Shown here piece after piece: positions 62,885-64,000 of a stretch of DNA of 64,000 nt (its first letter is position 1; each line of letters starts with the position of its first letter). The notes beneath the pieces are model-generated. The model had not been told where the DNA came from, did not search any database, and worked only from the letters and a program-made list of their open reading frames with translations. The translations under genes were made by a program, and so were the position numbers. This DNA is from Aspidapion aeneum (taxonomy: Eukaryota > Arthropoda > Insecta > Coleoptera > Brentidae): positions 36,476,667 through 36,540,666 of the forward strand of contig OY755045.1 in assembly GCA_963576565.1 (NCBI GenBank). Direction: 5' to 3'.

Positions 62885-64000
62885 ACGGCCGGCAGTGCCC
62901 CGCCAAGTTCTCGCGCAAAAAGCTGTACCATCTTTTCTTGAAACATTTCACGCCATATTTGACCTACCTAAAAATCTACTTGGGAATGAGCTACGAAACT
63001 CAAACTATGCAACTATGCATAGTGGTAGATCTTCATAGAGTTAATAACCCCTCCAAGTTTCATGGTCTTCCATAGATTAGTAAAGTAGTTACACGATTAA
63101 AAAAATTGTCTTAGATCAAAGCAAATTGCAAAATATATTTGATATTTTGTGCTTTCCTATTCACCAAGAGAATATTTTCTTGATTTAGAATAAAAAATGT
63201 CTTGCCTTTTATTTAAATGTGAAACAGAAATTGTTTTATTATAAATTGAAACACCGTTTTCTATGGAAGCAAAATATTACTTATATGAAGACAATTTGCT
63301 TTATTCTAAAATGGAGTATTCTAAAACAAAATAATTAAAGAAGAAAAATAACATCTCATTTTAAGATTAAACGCTGTGTTGAACTAAAGAAAAATATTTT
63401 AATTCAAAACAAATTGTTTTAAGGTAAAGAAATTTATTCAAGAAAAAAAAGTTTATTTTTTACCGTGTACGAAAATTCAAACAACGTCGAAATTGCCACT
63501 CACTCACTCATGTATAGATCATCAAAATTCTACTGTACTTCCAGACATACTACAAACCTGAAATCTGGCAGACTGATAGAAATTATCACAAAACCCTTGG
63601 AAAAAATCAAAAAACCCCAAAATTTACTCCCCATTTCCTATACATGTAAAATTATGTAAAAGTAACATTGCCCTCTTCCAAAAACGCTAGAGAACTGAGC
63701 TTTGGCAGAATAAAAGTAACTACGAAAAAGCTATAGGAAAAAGTTTAAAACCTCAAATTTTAATTTACTTCCCTCCCCTATAAATGTAAAGTTATGTAAA
63801 AGTAACATTGCCCACTTCCAGAAACGCTAGAGAGCTGAGCTTCGAAAGGCCGATAGGAACTATGATAAAACTATAGAAAAAAATTAAAAAGCCCCAAAAC
63901 CTTAATTTACTTCCTTCTCCTATAAATGTAAAGTTATGTAAAAGTAACATTGCCCACTTCCAGAAACGCTGGAGAGCTGAGCTTTGAAAGACTAATAAAA
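62885..64000 (-). repeat. dispersed repeat family X, inverted, runs off the window
   Basis: Starts GGCACGGCCGGCAGTGCCCC, the inverted end of 53240, and passes through CTTCATAGAGTTAATAACCC to three ~130-140 bp tandem units with AAAGTAACATTGCCCACTTC and AGAAACGCTAGAGAGCTGAG (63640-64000). Interrupted by 63108-63466. Confidence 0.75.
63108..63466 (-). mobile_element. dispersed repeat family Z, copy 2
   Basis: Inverted match of 11083-11455. It splits family X at a point where 53000 is continuous (ACTACTTTACTA joined to the GAAAAA tract), so its borders are known to a few bases. Ends CACGATTAAAAAAA and TTTTTTACCGTG are partly inverted. Confidence 0.62.

Overview
The window looks like part of a large, AT-rich insect nuclear genome that is very rich in repeats. 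The evidence is a BEL/Pao LTR retroelement end, a CR1-type LINE whose ORF1 has a cysteine/histidine finger, RTE-like LINEs, Penelope-like fragments, pogo/Tigger, Tc1/mariner, hAT and PIF/Harbinger-type DNA elements, foldback elements, and long intron-like or intergenic stretches without open frames. I cannot name the species; a beetle or similar insect is a guess. No rRNA gene, tRNA gene or CRISPR array was recognised.

Layout. 0-1 kb: 3' end of a BEL/Pao pol gene and probably its LTR. 2.3-7.2 kb: a nest of elements, including a Penelope-like tandem with two hammerhead-like motifs, two short hAT elements with target duplications, a (AACCG)n array and a pogo/Tigger derivative. 8.8-9.7 kb: 3' end of a LINE. 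10.3-14.3 kb: hAT and PIF-like miniature elements, one 49-bp and one 46-bp hairpin element. 14.5-15.9 kb (minus): an RTE-like LINE broken by a Penelope-like 3' end. 18-21.9 kb: LINE remnants, including a nearly complete EN-RT element on the minus strand. 22-31 kb: foldbacks, MITEs and unassigned sequence. 31.9-34.8 kb: LINE RNase H remnant, a 59-bp hairpin element, one intact linker-histone-like gene and several decayed copies. 35.5-40.6 kb: a Tc1/mariner-like element split by a 3.4-kb hAT-like element that itself holds a foldback of 31-bp repeats. 46.5-48.2 kb: a hAT MITE beside a 1.4-kb palindrome built of ~280-bp units. 54.9-56.4 kb: a PIF/Harbinger-like element and a GTACGT-rich block. 56.4-62.1 kb: an apparently full-length, intact CR1-like LINE. 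62.9-64 kb: a repeat family also seen at 5.8-7.2 and 52.5-53.2 kb.

How it works together. Almost all coding potential belongs to mobile elements. The CR1-like LINE has two long open frames; ORF2 has no AUG ahead of its endonuclease and overlaps ORF1 in the -1 frame at a correctly phased U UUU UUA heptamer, so a frameshift fusion is a concrete hypothesis. The only candidate host gene with an intact reading frame is the H1-like gene at 33 kb. The most novel-looking signals are the 46-59 bp hairpin elements with 8-bp target duplications, the frameshift site, the hammerhead-like pair and the 31-bp foldback. All homology statements were made by eye; no search was run.
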